A DNA stretch of 64,000 nucleotides from Micractinium sp. NFX-FRZ (lineage: Eukaryota; Chlorophyta; Trebouxiophyceae; Chlorellales; Chlorellaceae). Shown in pieces: positions 1-10,885 of the stretch (position 1 is the first letter of the stretch; each line of letters begins with the position of its first letter). The translations under genes were made by a program, and so were the position numbers. The stretch is taken from NCBI GenBank assembly GCA_029339195.1, contig JAPTJF010000146.1, positions 64,113-128,112 on the forward strand, read 5' to 3'. A model generated the notes under the pieces. The model had not been told where the DNA came from, made no database searches, and saw only the letters and a list, made by a program, of their open reading frames with translations.

Positions 1-13
1 TGCACACATCCTG

Positions 14-45
14 CTTACGTAATCGGTTATCAATGGTTACGTAAG
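14..45. repeat. Inverted repeat with 9-bp arms
   Basis: Arms cttacgtaa (14-22) and ttacgtaag (37-45) are perfect reverse complements around a 14-base loop. A weaker inverted pair follows at about 84-111 (ctctagag / cctagag). It could be a hairpin, a protein-binding palindrome or the end of a mobile element whose other part lies outside the window; nothing decides between these. Confidence 0.5.
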
Positions 46-549
46 GGTCAGGTAACCACAGGTCTCCAGAAGGTCCAATAATACTCTAGAGGTTTCTGGA
101 AACTCCTAGAGGGGAAGCTACTAGGAAGCGTCTAGCCAGCTATGCAAGGCCAGTTTGGTCGCTGGGCAGGCTCATGGCTCGCACCCCTGTCAGGGCAACG
201 ACAGGCTGGTTTGGATCACTTTGGGCACTGCTTTGCGTCAACAACAGGTGTCCGTGCTAAACAGCAGCTGCTGGCACCTCCTGACCGAACTGACCTTTGC
301 CGAGCACGGCACACCCCCAGCGCAGGGGCTGCTAACGAGCACACCTCCTCACACAGCATCTTGCTCATACGGCACAAGCCGGCACCTTTCTAAACGTAAT
401 GCCACAGTCAGATGTGAGGCCCTTGTTCCGAAAGACAGTGGAGGATGAAAAGGGCCTGTGCAACCACCAGATGGCAAGCACGCACATGAGGGAAGACGAG
501 CGGGCACGTGAGCGGGGAGGAAATGGCGTGACGATTTGTGCAGAGGAAG
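46..549. other. No gene seen; ankyrin-gene 3' flank
   Basis: The ORFs here are short, overlap on both strands and have no family resemblance. The stretch probably holds the 3' UTR and downstream flank of the ankyrin gene. I found no TGTAA motif on the - strand here. Confidence 0.4.
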
Positions 550-1380
550 TTACGCCGCCAGCGCCAGCACGTGCCAGGCAAGCGGGATGGGCAGGCAAAT
601 GCCAGCCTGGCGCTGGGCACGGGCCAGGCAGAGGGTTGCCACCCGCAGGCGCTGCCGGTCTGCGGGTGCAAGGCGCTGCATCAGCAGAGCCGCTTCCGTT
701 GCTGAGCGCGCCAGCACGGCTGGCAGGGCGGTGATCAAATCGGTGCAGGGGGTGGGAACTTGCGCCCACTCTGCCGGCGTCAGTGGCTGGCGGCCAGCAA
801 GGGTTGCGTAGAGCGGCTGCGCCTGCCAGCCTGCAATGCCAAGCGCAGGCAACAGCTGGCATGCGGGCGGCAGCAGGCCGTCCTCCATCAGCAAGCGGGC
901 AGTTGAGAAGTGGAGGTGCCGTAGAGCCATCTCCACGGGCGTGCGGCACTTGTCTGCCCAGGCCAGCGCTGCTTCCGGGGCCGCCCGCAGCAGCAGCGGG
1001 ATCACCGCGTCGCAGGCAAACGCCGCTGCGTGGTGCAGCGCTGTACGCTGGCCTGCCAGGGCGCCTGCCATTGGGTCCGTGCCTGCTGCCAGCAGCAGAG
1101 CCACACAGCTGACGTCGCCGCCGATGGCTGCGCAATGCAGGGGGGTGATGCCGTCTGGCACCGCTGTTGCATTCACGTCTGCCCCTGCCGCAATCAGGGC
1201 GGCAACGCAGCTGGCGTGCCGGAAGCATGCTGCGTGGCACAGGGGGTTCCAACAGTGGCCCCAGCGGATGTCGGCGCCGGCCCCTGCTGCCAGGCATGCT
1301 ACCAAGGTCTCCACATCCCCTCTTTGGGCCGCGCTGCCTAGCTCTGATGCCAAGTCAGCCATAAAGGCACTGAGCTGCAT
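550..1380 (-). CDS. Ankyrin-repeat protein, single exon
   Basis: An uninterrupted frame of 276 residues starts at the ATG at 1380. Residues about 20-175 form four to five ankyrin units, recognisable by GDVETLVACLAAGA, NPLCHAACFRHASCVAALIAAGADVNA, TPLHCAAIGGDVSCVALLLAAGTD and TALHHAAAF. The rest is hydrophobic and helical with no domain I can name. Ankyrin repeats are protein-binding scaffolds, so the partner and role are unknown. There is no signal peptide or membrane segment. An overlapping - frame (365-1297) is a shadow. The gene looks intact and intronless, unlike almost every other gene in the window. Confidence 0.82.
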   Translation of the reverse strand: MQLSAFMADLASELGSAAQRGDVETLVACLAAGAGADIRWGHCWNPLCHAACFRHASCVAALIAAGADVNATAVPDGITPLHCAAIGGDVSCVALLLAAGTDPMAGALAGQRTALHHAAAFACDAVIPLLLRAAPEAALAWADKCRTPVEMALRHLHFSTARLLMEDGLLPPACQLLPALGIAGWQAQPLYATLAGRQPLTPAEWAQVPTPCTDLITALPAVLARSATEAALLMQRLAPADRQRLRVATLCLARAQRQAGICLPIPLAWHVLALAA

Positions 1381-2430
1381 GGTGGTCGATTCGTCGGACG
1401 GCTGAGGAAACCTGGGCGGCGAGCGAAGGCGCAGGGGGAAGCAGGGCGAGTGACAAGGCTGGTTTCAAGGCTGCTCGCCCATCCAAGGCAAGCGGTGTTG
1501 GCAGGCGTTGAGAAGCGAGGCAGCTGCCGCCTCACCTGCACCTCGGATGAGCAACCTATTAAGGGAGTGTGTGGAAAAAGTCCGCTGAAAGCTGCGAGGA
1601 GTGCATGACAGGCAGACGACACAGAATGGCATCCAAGTGGCCTGGATGGCAGCTGCTGACTGGGCCATCCCTGTTGGCGCTGCTGGCGGCAGGCCTAGCT
1701 GGCAGGACCGGCAGGAGATTAAGCCATATCCAATATACTCAGTTGTTCCCCCACATCGGGCAATCATCCCTAGCAGAACCTCAAGCTGACTGGCTTTCTG
1801 TGTGTGCACTGTCAGCGCCCGCCTTGACGGCCACAGGCCACTGCGCCTGCCTTGATCAGCACTGCTATTGCAGCGCACTCAGCGGTGCGCCAGATGCTGT
1901 GGGAGCCACCAGTAACACGTCGAACGTCCGGCGCAAGGTATCCTGCTACTGCAGATACACGCCATGAGCTCGCAACCAGCCGCGGAAGATGCGAGTCGGG
2001 CCTGCTGCCGCTGCCGCCTGCTTCCGCCGCTGCACCTCGGCTCCTGCCTTAGCACAAGCTTTGCTGGCATTAGTACAAGCGATGTAGCAGGACCTTATGT
2101 GCACTTTCCTTGCTATGTTTCACATGTAACTTTGATGCAGGGCTGCGCCAAAGGGGCCCACACATTCACCTGCACAGGGCGCCGCCAGCGGCAGCGGCCT
2201 TTGTTGCAGCTGCCTGCAGCTACGTGGGCGCACTTACCTTCTACTCGCAGGCGTCATTTAGCGACGACGGACTGTCGTCCTGGGCATCTTGTAAATACTC
2301 CGAGGCGCCTTTCGCAAGCTCAGCGTCTCGGTGGTCAGGAACCCTTCCCGGTGCCGGCCCTGCTGCGTGCTCTTCCCGCTCGCGGCCTGGTAACAGCTTC
2401 GGCGGACATCGCGCGGGCCCCCGCCACAGC
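1381..2430. other. Intergenic, divergent promoters
   Basis: About 1 kb between the ankyrin gene (-) and the DUF924 gene (+), so both promoters should be here. Many short ORFs on both strands overlap one another and none resembles a family. An upstream exon or longer N-terminus of the DUF924 gene could lie between about 1964 and 2430. Confidence 0.4.
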
Positions 2431-4029
2431 ATGGTGCAGCCCGACGCAATCCTGCAGTACCCGCAGGCGCCGCCCGATGCCTCGCCGCCGCGCGATACGG
2501 CGCCTGCTGGTGCCAGCACCACAGAGCTGCCCCCTCGGGCGAAGGCCGTTTTGGACTTCTGGTGTGTGCTCCCCTGTCCACAGCATGCCCTGCATTCGTG
2601 CGCATTCCACTGCACTCACCCTCCATGCCTGCCGCCCCAGCTGCCGCCCTCACCCCTCCACTGCTCCCACCCTTACATACATGTGCGTTGAAGGTTTGGT
2701 GAGGGCTGGGAAGCTGCCTCGCCAGATGAAGCCTTCCCAGAGCGCCAGCCTGTGTGGTTTGGCCAGAATCCAGAGGTGGACGCCGACATCAGGCGCCGCT
2801 TCTCGGCTGACCTCGAGGCGCTGCTGGTGGGCGAGTGTGACAGCTGGCCAGCTCAGGGCCCCACTGCTTGCGCCCTGGCGGCGATACTGCTGGCGGACCA
2901 GCTGCCCAGAAATGCCTTCAGAGGCAGCGCCAAGATGTATGCGGGCGATGGGCGGGCGCTGGCGTGGGCAAAGGAGATGCTGGTGGGTTGGGGCGAGTGG
3001 TTGGGCGGGCGAGGCGCTCTCTCTGCTTCTGCTGTAGCGGCAGTGGAAGCAGCGCCAGGCGCGTGTGTTACGACGGTGTCTTAACAGCCCTTTGATGCTG
3101 CCTGCAAATGCTTACTTAGTTCCTCTCCATCAGCTGTCCTGTCGACCCGTCCGCAGCTTGCCCTTTTCGCCCGCCGACCCGTCCCCTTGCCCATCCATCT
3201 CCCTGACCGCCTCTTGACCTGCCTGCCTGCCTGCCTGCCTGCTCCCACTGCGCAGGCCAGCGCCACCGACCGCCAGCTCAAGCCCATCCAGCGCATCTTT
3301 GTCTACCTGCCACTCATGCACCACGAGTCGCTGGCAGACCAGGAGGTGCGGCTGATGCTTTGTTCGGGGTTGCGGAGGTGTGTGGTTGCAGAGGGGGCGG
3401 GTGGGTAGGTGCAGAGGTGGGAGGTGCAGGGGGTGCGGGGGCAGGGGCGAAAGGCGCAGCGGCGGCTTGATCCTTGGCACATGCCACTCGGCTTGCCGCT
3501 GTGCCGGTGACGGCTACGCGGCTTTCGCCTCGCGGGCAAGCCAGCAGGCCGGTTCAGCGGCAGGCAGCCGGAAGACGCATTTGCAATATTATTAAGGTGC
3601 AAGTGTCATCCCCCTGCCTGACTGGGCACGCGCAGGAGTGTGTGGCGCGCTTTGAGGGTCTGCACCGTGAGTGCCTGGTGGGCGGGCTACCAAGCATGGC
3701 CAAATTTATGGAGGTGAGGGGAGCACGAGTGTGGGCAGGCACTGCCGGAAGTTGGTTCCCTCTGGGATGCACTGCCAGTACACCTTGCTTGAACACTGCA
3801 GGCTGCTGTGCACCTCGTGAGCTCGTAAGCTGGCTCTTGCTTCCACACTGTCCGACATGTGCGCCACAGCCGGCCCCCGCCCTTGCAGGAGGGCGTTGCG
3901 TATGCACGGAGCCACGCGGAGGTGGTGCGGCGCTGGGGCCACTTCCCACACCGCAACGCCATCCTGGGGCGGACCAACACGGAGGAGGAGGCGGCGGGCC
4001 TTGCTGACGGCACCATCCCGAGGTGGTGA
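2431..4029 (+). CDS. DUF924-family protein, 5 exons
   Basis: Exons 2431-2561, 2694-2982, 3256-3345, 3636-3713 and 3889-4029 join in phase to give about 242 residues. The order of motifs is that of the DUF924 family: VLDFWFGEGW (W codon split by intron 1), PEVDADIRRRF, LLADQLPRNAFRGSAKM, QRIFVYLPLMHHESLADQE, and the C-terminal RRWGHFPHRNAILGRTNTEEE. The family is widespread in bacteria and eukaryotes; its biochemical function is not established, although a TPR-like helical fold is expected. The exact start is uncertain: the 2431 ATG leaves about 43 residues before the domain, and the same frame is open back to 2110, so a longer N-terminus is possible. Confidence 0.85.
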
Positions 4030-4133
4030 AGAGGCTGCTGAGCACGGCAAGCGGGCAGCACCTGCTATAGCACCTCATGACCTGTTTGAAAACCCTACCT
4101 GCGTGCCTGTCTCCCCACACTTGTGTAAAGCAC

Positions 4134-4138
4134 TGGGC
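4134..4138 (+). terminator. TGTAA polyadenylation motif (DUF924 gene)
   Basis: TGTAA is the usual green-algal poly(A) signal. It lies about 105 bases after the stop codon of the DUF924 gene. Confidence 0.45.
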
Positions 4139-4483
4139 CTGACCGTATGTGAGCTCCTCTGAGATGCGCAAGCTGTCTCCAGGCTGTCAGGGCGCATTGA
4201 ATTGGCAGGACGAGGGGAGGTGCATGCTGCTTCCGCCAGTTTGCCGCCTCACGCTGGGCGCGCTGGGGCGGGAGCAGCTGGCCCAGAGGCTCACGTCGTG
4301 AAGACCGCCGCTGATCGCTATTTGTCATTCAACTGTAGATCTCTCCAGTCCGCGGGTGCAAGCCCTGCCCCCGGAAGGACAGATCGGGCTTTCGGCACCT
4401 CTTCCAAGGCCAAGGCGCCCCGCGTCACCTCTTGGGCCTCTTGGACGGCTCGCCCGCACCCACCCAGCCGGAGGTGGCCCAGC
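4139..4483. other. Intergenic, MYND-gene promoter/5' UTR
   Basis: Contains no convincing gene. The frame of the first MYND-gene exon is open back to an ATG at 4202, but that extension is Arg/Pro/Ala-rich and unlike the helical protein that follows, so it is probably 5' UTR. Confidence 0.35.
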
Positions 4484-7400
4484 ATGTCGCGTCTGGAAGA
4501 GGTGCAGCAGGCGCTGGCCGCTCTGGAGCGCGCCCACGCCTTCGCGGCGGCGCCCGCCGCTGGCGCCGCCCTGGGAGAGCTGGCCAGTATCGTTTGGCCC
4601 GGCATCACCGCGTGCGATGTCACTCGGCAGGCAGCGGCAGCTGGTGAACTTGCGGCTGCCAGCGAGACCCAGAGGGCGGAGCTGTCCCGGTGAGCCGACC
4701 TGGTGTGTTTCTGCATTCTCATTGATTATGCAGCTGGAGGGCGGCAGAAGGTGCCGCATCTGCTGCGCTCCCAGGCCCCTGCCCTCTAAAACTGTTGTTC
4801 CTTAGTCGAGTGCGCAGAACTGCGACAGCGCAGGTTGGTAATGCAAACTTTCTACACTCCCTTCAGCCCTCCCTTACAGGCTCTTTAGAGTCAACCCTGA
4901 GCCCTGGGGGCCCCCGTCCTGAACCCACCACCGTCTGCAGGAGTTTGCTGTCCATTGTGCGCCCCATCCCAGCACTGAACGCCCCGCTGGCGGCCCTGCT
5001 GCACAGTGGCCGCGTGGCGCCGGTTGCCCTACGGCAGCTCGTTGCTGCCACCAACGTAGTGCTTGGCGGCACAACGCTGGCATTTCACGCGTGCCTGCCA
5101 GAGGAGGTCGTGGCAGCGCTGGCTGCTGCAGGCGTCGTGGCAGCGGGCGCAGGCGGTGCCCTGCTGGCAAGCTTGGCAGCACGGCCTGCCAGCCGGGCTT
5201 CCCTCCGCCAGATTTACGGCGGCAGCTCGGGCGTCGATGCCGTCCTACCTCGCCTGCTCAACACACTGGGGCAGTTGGAGCTGGCGACGCGTGCCCCAGA
5301 GCACAGTGCCGCCCGTGCAGCGCTGATGCGCACGGCCCTTGCGGTAGGGTTTAGGGTTTAGGGTTTTTAGGGTAGGGTTTAGGTAGGGGTTTAAAACCCT
5401 ATCTGCCCTTCCTGCGCGCTGCCGCTGACCTGGCGGCAGCAACAGCCGACGACCCTACAGGTATGTGTGGCTGCTGCTGCTGCATGTCAGTGTGGCTGCA
5501 AGCAGGGGCAGTTGAGAGGCCCGCAAGGCACGCACATGAGCCTTCTGCTCCGCACTGGTCTGTCGACAACATGTTTGCTTGGTGGGTCTGCTGCTGCATG
5601 TTGTGTGGCTGCAAGCAGGGGCATGCGCGAGATGGGCATGGCACCATGAGCCCAACACGGGTCGAGGAGGCACCCTGTGTGTGTGTGCTGCTCACCCACT
5701 TGGTGTTCCATGCGCCGTTGCTGCAGAGGATCTCGGGAGAACGTGGCTGGCGGCTGCCCAGCTGCTGTCCGGGCTGCTACAGTACCCGGATCTTTCACAG
5801 CTGCAGGCGGCGGTCACTTCTGACCAAGCACTGAGGCACCGCCTGGGGCTGCTGCTCCTCCGCTGCCTGGCTGCCGCAGCCGACGGCCCGGGAGGCATGA
5901 GTGCGGACGCAGCCTCTGAGAGGCAGCTCCACCTGCTGCTATGCTCCGTGACAGCAGGCGCCCTGGCGTCTGAGCCGCTTGAGCAGTGGCTGCAGCGCTA
6001 CATGCAGCGGGGAGGCGAGGGGGCACTGGCGGTGGTGCGGCATGCGGCAGCACTGCTGCGCCAGCTGCCACTGCAGCAGCAGCCCGGCCCCGAACAGCTC
6101 CAGCTGTGGCAGACGCACATGTGTGCAGCAAAGCTGCTGTGCAGCATCATGGGAAAGCTGCAGGGCTGTCCTGCTGGCCCCCAGCAGCCGTCGCGCATGG
6201 TGCAGCAATCGGCGCAGATCGCGGTGCAGACGCTGCCCGCCGTGGCAGCAGCGGCAGGGGCGGCCACTGCATGGGCCAGCCAATGCGGCCAGCAGGCAGA
6301 CCAGCAGCTCCGCGAGGTGTATCCAGGCACAATCCTCGCGGAGGGCGGGGGCATGCAGCTGCTGTTCTGTCTGTATCACCGGTATCAGTGCATTGTGTTG
6401 GCAACTGCCTATGCTACCGCAATCGGCTCCCCGCAAGAGGCCCTCGACTGGATGGCAGCGGCGGATGCCATGCTGCGCCTGCTGCCCGCGACCGCGGGCC
6501 TGGCGGCACAGCTGGGTGCAGTGGCAGCAGGCAGCACACCAGCGCAGGGCGACGGGGTGACTGCCCAGCTGGCGCACCGCTGTGTGGGGGTGTTCAGCCA
6601 GGCTGCCACATTTGTGCACACGTATGTCCGGCAGCTGGATGAAGGGCAGCTAGCTGTGCTGGCGCCGGCGCTGGCCCCCGCTGCCGCGGCGCTGCATGCC
6701 CGTGCCTGCCGCTTTGTCCATTGGGGCCTGGCTGGCGGGTCCTATCGGTTTGAGCTGCTGGACGGCGGGCTGGTGGGCCCAAGCCCACTCCCGTTTGGCT
6801 GGCGGGGCATCGCCCACCGCCTGTCCCTCACGTTTGCATCAGCCAGCACGCTGCTGCGCGCAGCGGGCGCACGCGCAGAGGCCCCTGAAGGGGCTGCGCT
6901 GCCGCCAGAGCAGCACGAGCTCACGTGAGGCGCGGAGAGGGCTGCTTGCGGGAGCGGTGGTCAAGGGGCATGCTGCGCAGGCACCGTTCCTCGCTTGGGT
7001 GTCAGCATGAGCCGGCAGCGGGCATTGCCTCAGTGAAATGAACTGCCTGCCCACTGCCTGCCCACTGCTGCTGCGCTCCGGCTGTTCCACCTCTGCCTGT
7101 CACCCCCGGTGCTGCCGCAGAATTGTCCACGAGTCCATGTGCGCCGCCCACCTGGTTGCTATGGCGGCACTCGTGCCTCACAGCCTGCCGCTCGGCATCA
7201 CGCACCCTGACACACTCAAAGCGGTGGCGCTTGCTGTGTCTGGCGCGCCGCTCTTGGCGCTGTCCGCGCCCGCATGGCAGGTGCTGAAAGCTTCACTCCT
7301 GCAGTACCTTGAGGTGAGGCCAGGCCTGAAAACAACTCCTTGGCAACAAGTAGGTGGGATGGTGCAGTTTCAGTGTGATTCCGGCACCAACGGTGTTGAT

Positions 7401-8577
7401 AGTGGGAGGTAGTGCGCTCGCTTGAGGAGGCAGCATGCTTTGCATGACGCCCTTGCATGCCCCAACATGCATTCCAGGGTGTGCCCCCCCCTTTGATCCG
7501 CCCATTTGTGCAGTGCCCGGGCCGGTCGTTCGAGCTTCAGGCAGCAGTGCTGGTGCTGCTGCTGGAGCGTGTAAGATGGCACGCATCTGAAATGGTGTCT
7601 GCCGACCTTCTGAGCAGTGGGCTGCTGGCGGGGGTGGTGCGGGTGGGCGCCCAGGACCCGGCAGCTGCCGCAGACCCAGAACCGGTGAGGTTACGGGCTT
7701 CATGTTTGTGAGGTGTGGGGAAGGGTTTGGGAGGTCAGCTCCATGTGTGATCCAGCCAGGCACTGCCGCCACACCCAGGAGGTCAATCAGCTGCCACCGC
7801 CTGATTCTTGCCGCCCTGGAGTCTACCGCAACCCGCTCATGACCTGACTGCCTGCTCTCACTCTTCCAATTGCCGACCCAACAGTGCCTGCGGCATGACC
7901 TCCTGCCTGCCCGCCCTGTGCTCCTTTCCCCGCTGGCGCAGGCGGAGGAGTTGGCTGTCAACATTGCCCTGCACTGCATGGCGGTGTCTGCGGTGCACAG
8001 CGACTTGGTGGGGCATCCTGAGCTGGCCGAAGTGCTGCATAAAGAGCTGGTCACGGCATTTGAGCAGGCCACCGGGGCGCAGGCCAAGCTTGCCACTCTG
8101 GCTGCTCTGCTGCCACGCTTTGTTCAGTTGGCAGAGGAGGTGCAAACCTGGTGTCAGGCGCCAGAATTTATGGAGGAAGCTCAAGCGGAGATGGGCACGG
8201 CCGCCGCGGCACGCGCCTGTGCCCGGCTGGCGTGCCCCAACGTCGGCGCTGCAGACGGCATGGCTGCCGGCAAGGCCCCTGGCCGCCTGCGCTGCAGCGC
8301 CTGCCGCACCGCCAGGTGGGGAGGGGGCTCGATCTGCAGAGGAAGCATGCTGTGCAGGGGCGCTGTGCAATCCGCTGCATGCAGCACCAGGGGTTGCACA
8401 GCTGCGTGGTATCCCTTGAACTTACTTCCACCCACCCCAGCCCCCCTGTCCCACACTCCCTCCCCTGCACCCTCACACTCCCTCCCTCTCAGGTATTGCG
8501 GCCCGGAGTGCAGCCGGCCCGACTGGCGGGAGCACAAGAAGAAGAAGAAGAAGAATACGCCCTTGGGCGTGGGTTGA
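4484..8577 (+). CDS. Large helical protein with C-terminal MYND zinc finger, altered C-terminus
   Basis: Eight coding blocks: 4484-4689, 4941 to about 5343, about 5401-5460, 5727-6924, 7121-7313, 7514-7684, 7942-8315, 8493-8577. Phases agree at every junction except that between blocks 2 and 3. Most of the protein is Ala/Leu-rich amphipathic helix. At the end is a MYND-type zinc finger: CARLACPNV, RLRCSACRTAR, then after the last intron YCGPECSRPDWREHK, with the C-x2-C, YC-x3-C and W-x2-H spacing. MYND fingers bind proline-rich partners. Two defects stand out: telomeric repeats separate blocks 2 and 3, and a short insertion after EHKK replaces the last ~30 residues with a Lys run and NTPLGVG. 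The gene may be a damaged allele or a pseudogene. Confidence 0.75.
5344..5400 (+). repeat. Interstitial telomeric repeats (TTTAGGG type)
   Basis: Degenerate tttaggg units run from 5344 and end in a head-to-head junction (ggggtttaaaaccct at 5386-5400) where the G-rich strand turns into the C-rich strand. The array falls between two in-frame stretches of the MYND gene and brings in-frame stops. The smallest GT-AG excision that restores the frame is only about 38 nt. Confidence 0.8.
5473..5626 (+). repeat. Direct repeat inside MYND-gene intron
   Basis: A roughly 35-bp segment (gctgctgcatgt ... gtggctgcaagcagg) occurs at about 5473-5515 and again at about 5588-5625 within the intron that ends at 5726. 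The copies differ by small gaps. Confidence 0.6.
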
Positions 8578-8632
8578 GGAAACCAGCAGAGGTGTGGGCC
8601 CCCATGTCGGGGGCCCCCTCCACTGGCTACCA
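8538..8632 (+). mobile_element. Short inserted element, copy 1, with 11-bp target duplication
   Basis: About 92 bp beginning with a GAA run and containing cttgggcgtgggttgagg. It lies between two copies of gagcacaagaa (8530-8540 and 8633-8643), which looks like a target-site duplication. A related sequence is found at 21,486-21,575. There is no coding capacity, so it would be a non-autonomous element. Confidence 0.7.
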
Positions 8633-8731
8633 GAGCACAAGAAAGCATGCCCGCTGCTGCGGGCAGAGCGGGAGCAGGAGCGGGAGCGGCGCCACGCTGC
8701 GCAGCCCGAGATCAGCCCGCAAGCGGAGTGA
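8633..8731 (+). pseudogene. Displaced original C-terminus of the MYND protein
   Basis: After the second target copy the frame resumes as EHKKACPLLRAERE and runs to a TGA at 8729-8731. HKKAC is the normal continuation of MYND fingers, so this is probably the ancestral tail, now downstream of a stop supplied by the insertion. It would be read only if the insert were spliced out. Confidence 0.65.
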
Positions 8732-9555
8732 GATGAGTTGAGCAAACCCATGGAGAGAGCGGAACGGCATGTTTGTATTCAGTAGTCCTGTCCAATGCCG
8801 CCGGCTCGCCGGTGGGTGGGCGGCGGCGGCGGAATGGGCGCCCACCCGCCTTCCCCGCCCAGTTAGCACCCAACCAGCCAAACTTGCCTTGCGTGCCACG
8901 CTTTGCCCCTCTATCTGGCCACTTGGACGCTCACTGTTCTCTCGCATGCGTTGTACTGTTGCCTGTCATGATGTGCTGCTGTGTGATGCTGTGCAAACCC
9001 AGTGCGCACTCGTGGGGCACACCTGTAGGCACATGTATAAAGAGGGCTGGAGTAAAATACCTGTGCCACTGCTTGCTGATGACCCCGCTTTTGAACAGAT
9101 GGCTCTGAAGTATACATATGCTGGAGCAGCATGGAGCTGTCATACACCGCCCTATCATGAGGGCAAAGCGGCGCCGCGGCGCTGTGCCCGCCTGGCGGAG
9201 CTGGCGCCTGAAACCACATGCGTGTGAGCACCGGCGTGGGGGGTGCAACTACAGACTTTCGGAGTGCAGGCCTGTATCAGTGCCGACAGGTGCGCCGGAG
9301 GGAGCCTGTCCTGTCTTGCCGCTTGTCCGGCCTTTGCCAGCGCTTTGCCGGCCGTTTGCGCAGCTTGAAACGGACCAGCTGCACTATTTACAGTTTCTTA
9401 ACGAGCTCGGATCGCCGTTCTTGCTGTTCTTCCTCCCCCTTGTGCTGTCCCTCCGCCTTGTGACTGCAGGGCGCCGGACAGCACGGGCTCCTTCTTTAAA
9501 GCCGAGCCTACAAGCGCGTCGTGTAGATCATAGACCGCGAATTGCAGCGCCAGCC
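8732..9555. other. Intergenic, no gene seen
   Basis: Only short overlapping ORFs without family likeness. It should contain the MYND-gene 3' end and the promoter of the secreted-protein gene. Confidence 0.4.
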
Positions 9556-10728
9556 ATGGCGGGCCTTGCAAGAGGGTGGCAGTGCCCTCCCGCTGCGCAG
9601 GCGGCGGCGGCGGTGCTCGTCCTCCTGGCGTGCACTCCGCTTGCCTCTGCACTGGGCAGGTGAGCATGCGTGGGCCACTGGCGTGGAGGTACGGTGGTTG
9701 TTTGAACCGTTTATAGACCATCCATTGCGGCAACCTGTGCGCTGGGCAGCCCTCTGCTGGCCACCCTTGTCGCCGCTCACCCCGCCCCTCCCCCGCCTGC
9801 CCCCTGCATCCGCGCCAGCGGCGAGCAGCCGCAGCAGTGGCAGGCGCAGCGGCGCGCGCTGCGTGCCGCCCCTACCCCCGCCCCCGCAGACGTTGGCAGC
9901 TTCCCGCTGACCGTTGAGAACGAGTGCTGGAGCGACCTCACTCTCTACCTTGTGTACCGGTTTGACACGGAGGGTTACGACGGCGCCAACTGCACAAATG
10001 TGCCCGAGGAGGGCCTTTGCCAAGAGTATCTGTTTGTTCCTGGGGCAGGCAACGATACCGACAGCACCCCCGTCACAGCTGCCGCCAACTACCCCAGCAC
10101 CCAGCCCACGGCCTGGGTGGTGCTGGAAGACAACTCTGCCTATGCGCAGCTCGCCAACGTCAGCGCTGATGTGGCGCTGTTTGTGGACGTCATGCACGAA
10201 CCATGCGCCCAGGGCAGCGAGGGCTGCCTCCCGAAGTTCGAGGTGAGTCTGGAGGGCAGGTTGTGAGGGGTTTACAGGGGGTGCTCCCGCGGCTGCATCC
10301 AGCAGGGGGTGGGCGGGCTGCTGCCTCCCCACGTCTGAGGTGGGTGGATGGGTGGGTGGGTGTGGAGGGAGGGCTGTAAGGGAGGGGTCAACAAGGACAG
10401 ACCGCCGGTGGCTGAGCCAAGCGAGGGTAGAAGGATGCGTCGGGCACAGACACAGGCGGGGCTGCGCCGAATGTGTGCGGCTGGAGAGGCATGTGGAGCT
10501 CAGGCTCGGCATGAGGTGGGCGTCAGCAAAGGCAGTTACCCAGGGGGCCGCCCACAAAGCTCACGCACCCACACGGCCATGCAACCCCCCGCCCGCCCCA
10601 CCATGTAGGTCAACATCGGTGGCGGGCTGCCCATCATCCTCACCTGCAAGGATCGGTTTGTGGCCGCCCCGCCCGCCAGCGACGACGGCATGCTGCCAGA
10701 GGCACCCGCCCCGGCGCCAGCCGCCTGA
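9556..10728 (+). CDS. Small secreted protein, 3 exons
   Basis: Exons 9556-9659, 9819-10242 and 10609-10728 give 215 residues. The first exon is a textbook signal peptide (hydrophobic core AAAAVLVLLACTPLASALG). After a Gln/Arg/Ala-rich linker comes a compact domain starting FPLTVENECWSDLTLYLVYRF, with Cys residues, several N-x-S/T sites (NCT, NDT, NVS) and a C-terminal Pro/Ala tail. I do not recognise the domain; it looks extracellular. Intron 2 contains short GGTGGGTG runs. The acceptor at 9818 was chosen because it alone keeps the frame; a nearer AG at 9889 would introduce a stop. Confidence 0.7.
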
Positions 10729-10885
10729 GGTGCATGCTGGGCTACAGTGCCCGCCAACGGTGGCGTGCTGGCAGAGGCACCTGCTCCAGCTCTAGCTGCA
10801 GAAGGTGCTTTCCCACTTCTGTCCTGCCCCCCTGTGACACTGTGGCTTCAGCCGCATGAGGTGCATGCCTGAGCTTGTGGCCGTC
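10690..10885 (+). repeat. Imperfect repeats spanning the stop and 3' UTR
   Basis: The last coding segment (tgctgccagaggcaccc...) recurs 3' of the stop as tgctggcagaggcacctgc (about 10,767-10,785). A piece with gaggtgcatgc recurs at about 10,727 and 10,858. Confidence 0.55.

Noticed and set aside
365..1297. 310-codon ORF on - strand overlapping the ankyrin gene
   Set aside because: Shadow frame; the ankyrin repeats are in the frame ending at 550.
1964..3037. 357-codon + ORF over the DUF924 gene
   Set aside because: Arg/Pro/Ser-rich shadow; the DUF924 motifs are in other frames joined by introns.
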